Assembly: GCA_016786615.1 (NCBI GenBank)
Contig: JAEUVX010000003.1
Location: 156,771-220,770 of the forward strand
Length of the DNA stretch: 64,000 nucleotides
Reading direction: 5' to 3'
Source of the DNA: Flavipsychrobacter sp.
GTDB taxonomy: Bacteria; Bacteroidota; Bacteroidia; Chitinophagales; Chitinophagaceae
The translations under genes and the position numbers were made by a program. Below are positions 63,001 to 64,000 of this stretch, piece after piece (position 1 is the first letter of the stretch; each line of letters opens with the position of its first letter). The notes under the pieces are model-generated. The model searched no databases. It saw only the letters and a program-made list of their open reading frames with translations, and was not told the DNA's origin.

Positions 63001-63405
63001 ATGAAATATCTCCTCTGCTTTCTCTTATCATTAGCAATTAGTAATACCGGATTTGCTCAAAACAAGAATGAGAAAACCTTTAAAGATGGTGTGTACACTA
63101 TGAAGCAATACTATTTCGTGATGCTTACAAAAGGTGAACGAAGAAATGAAATTACAGATACTACAGTGATTAATAATATACAAGCCGGTCATCTTGCCAA
63201 TATAGACAGACTGGCCAAAGAAGGAAAAATACTGGTTGCCGGCCCATTTGGAGATAACGGTAACTGGCGTGGAATTTTCATCTTTGATTGTGAAACAAAA
63301 GAAGAGGTTGAAAAGCTGTTAAGTACTGATCCTGCAATAGCTGCAGGCAGATTGGCATACGAAATACATCCGTGGTGGACAGCCAAGAATGCAGTGTTTA
63401 AATAA
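63001..63405 (+). CDS. YciI-like protein with signal peptide
   Basis: 134 residues. MKYLLCFLLSLAISNTGFAQ is a signal peptide. The mature part has the YciI fold: KQYYFVMLTKGERRNEI, GHLANIDRLAKEGKILVAGPFGDNGNWRGIFIFD, LLSTDPAIAAGRLAYEIHPWW with the His and Asp of the family centre. YciI proteins are dimeric alpha-beta barrels of unclear function; an exported version is a Bacteroidota habit. Convergent with apaG, one base between stops. Confidence 0.85.
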   Translation: MKYLLCFLLSLAISNTGFAQNKNEKTFKDGVYTMKQYYFVMLTKGERRNEITDTTVINNIQAGHLANIDRLAKEGKILVAGPFGDNGNWRGIFIFDCETKEEVEKLLSTDPAIAAGRLAYEIHPWWTAKNAVFK

Positions 63406-63406
63406 A

Positions 63407-63802
63407 TTAATTCATCTTAAACGGTGCTATAAGCTGAAATTCCGGGATGTTTACCGTGAAACTTTTCTTGTTGTATTGGTTCACCATGCTGTAGGTACCA
63501 TACATTTTACCTATGTCGCTACGCAGGTTGGCTGCAGATACATATTGATAGCTTTCGCCCGGCTCAATAATGGGCTGTTCGCCAACTACACCTTCGCCTT
63601 CTACCTCTCGTGTACTACCGTTGCTATCTGCTATGTACCAGTGCCTGCGCATCAACTGAACAGGCATGGCGCTTAGGTTTTCTATTGTTATACGATATGC
63701 AAACAAGTATTCGCTATTCAGCGGGTTTGACTGAGTAGGTTGATAAAATGTTTCTACAGAAACACTTACGCCGTCTGTAACCTGTTGTACCATGTTTGGC
63801 AT
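63407..63802 (-). CDS. apaG: ApaG family protein (DUF525)
   Basis: 131 residues. VQQVTDGVSVSVETFYQ, FAYRITIENLSAMPVQLMRRHWYIADSNG, EVEGEGVVGEQPIIEPGESYQYVSAANLRSDIGKMYGTYSM are the ApaG blocks. ApaG is a fibronectin-type fold protein linked to Co2+/Mg2+ efflux phenotypes and Ap4A signalling in enterobacteria; its exact role is unknown. ATG 63802 or ATG 63793. Confidence 0.93.
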   Translation of the reverse strand: MPNMVQQVTDGVSVSVETFYQPTQSNPLNSEYLFAYRITIENLSAMPVQLMRRHWYIADSNGSTREVEGEGVVGEQPIIEPGESYQYVSAANLRSDIGKMYGTYSMVNQYNKKSFTVNIPEFQLIAPFKMN

Positions 63803-64000
63803 CTATGTAAAAATAACGATTTCTATATACGAATAGTTCAATCCTTATTTAATATTTCGTTAGTAAGTATCACTTAAATGGGAACAGGAAAATCATATAT
63901 TTTTTAATGATTTTTTTTGAGCGCCGTTTTTTAGCATTTATTATTGTCGATTAAGCTGAATTTTAATGGAATTCAATAGTCTTGTTAGTATGCAAGCCTA
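63803..64000. other. AT-rich gap with no recognised feature
   Basis: 198 bases upstream of apaG to the window end, AT-rich, no frame of interest, no clear promoter box matching TAnnTTTG at a sensible place. Nothing further seen. Confidence 0.5.

Overview
This 64 kb window is chromosomal DNA from a Bacteroidota bacterium, most likely of the Chitinophagales/Chitinophagaceae type. Four observations support this. (1) Type IX secretion (T9SS) hallmarks: a type B gliding-motility C-terminal domain at the left edge and at the end of a 2429-residue PKD protein, a PorP/SprF partner directly behind that protein, and a PorZ-like propeller protein with a type A sorting domain. (2) Bacteroidota-type promoter elements (TAnnTTTG, best example upstream of rplM) and no Shine-Dalgarno-like leaders. 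(3) Lineage families: DUF5606, DUF5686 with carboxypeptidase-regulatory domain, DUF6787, DUF3108. (4) A tyrosine ammonia-lyase very like the one I remember from Flavobacterium johnsoniae. I found no tRNA, rRNA, CRISPR array, prophage or classical insertion sequence. Genes are dense: no gene-free stretch exceeds 300 bases.

Layout. 1-4.6 kb: end of a T9SS type B protein, DUF5606 protein, family-10 glycoside-hydrolase-like protein, small lipoprotein, TPR protein. 4.6-6.5 kb: 2-oxoacid:ferredoxin oxidoreductase alpha subunit, minus strand. 6.6-11.7 kb: a four-gene plus-strand run (von Willebrand A protein, GNAT, FemAB/GNAT-like protein, membrane glycosyltransferase). 11.7-15.3 kb: YkgJ, DUF2256 and polA, minus strand. 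15.4-24.2 kb: envelope genes (DUF5686, M23 peptidase, PorZ, exosortase) mixed with bcp and recO. 24.3-27.2 kb: the operon rplM-rpsI-rpsB-tsf. 27.4-35.2 kb: a beta-ketoacyl synthase, a membrane glycosyltransferase, a GlxA-type regulator divergent from a double AHSA1 protein, and a tight TAL-fabG pair. 35.3-39.3 kb: DUF3108, LPG-synthase-like flippase, ruvC, lipoprotein, orphan OmpR-type regulator. 39.3-47.7 kb: PorP/SprF and the giant PKD adhesin. 47.9-57.4 kb: pdxJ, peptide-binding lipoprotein, GT2, photolyase, yifB, a frameshifted acyltransferase, a histidine-rich membrane protein, a PaaG-like hydratase. 57.4-64 kb: glycosyltransferase plus LpxH-like phosphoesterase, a stand-alone methionine-synthase homocysteine module, a DUF559 element, typA, YciI, apaG.

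How it fits together. Much of the window serves the cell surface: T9SS cargo and machinery, outer-membrane and lipid-linked sugar enzymes, a peptidoglycan-type peptidase and lipoproteins. Translation (four-gene operon, typA) and DNA repair (polA, recO, ruvC, photolyase, yifB) make up the housekeeping part. Convergent genes are packed so tightly that three pairs overlap by four bases at their stop codons.

Best candidates for something new. (a) A 513-bp unit at 60540-61052: a DUF559 (PD-(D/E)xK-like) gene bracketed by near-identical inverted 27-bp palindromic ends, wedged exactly between the typA stop codon and the metH-like start. (b) A 171-bp nested inverted repeat at 27766-27936 with a 30-bp perfect palindrome at its centre. 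(c) A ribosomal protein S2 with an acidic linker and a 50-residue Gly/Arg-rich tail. (d) A membrane protein at 55557-56561 whose intramembrane histidines recall Brp/Blh carotenoid dioxygenases. All functions are inferred from reading the sequence; no database search was run.
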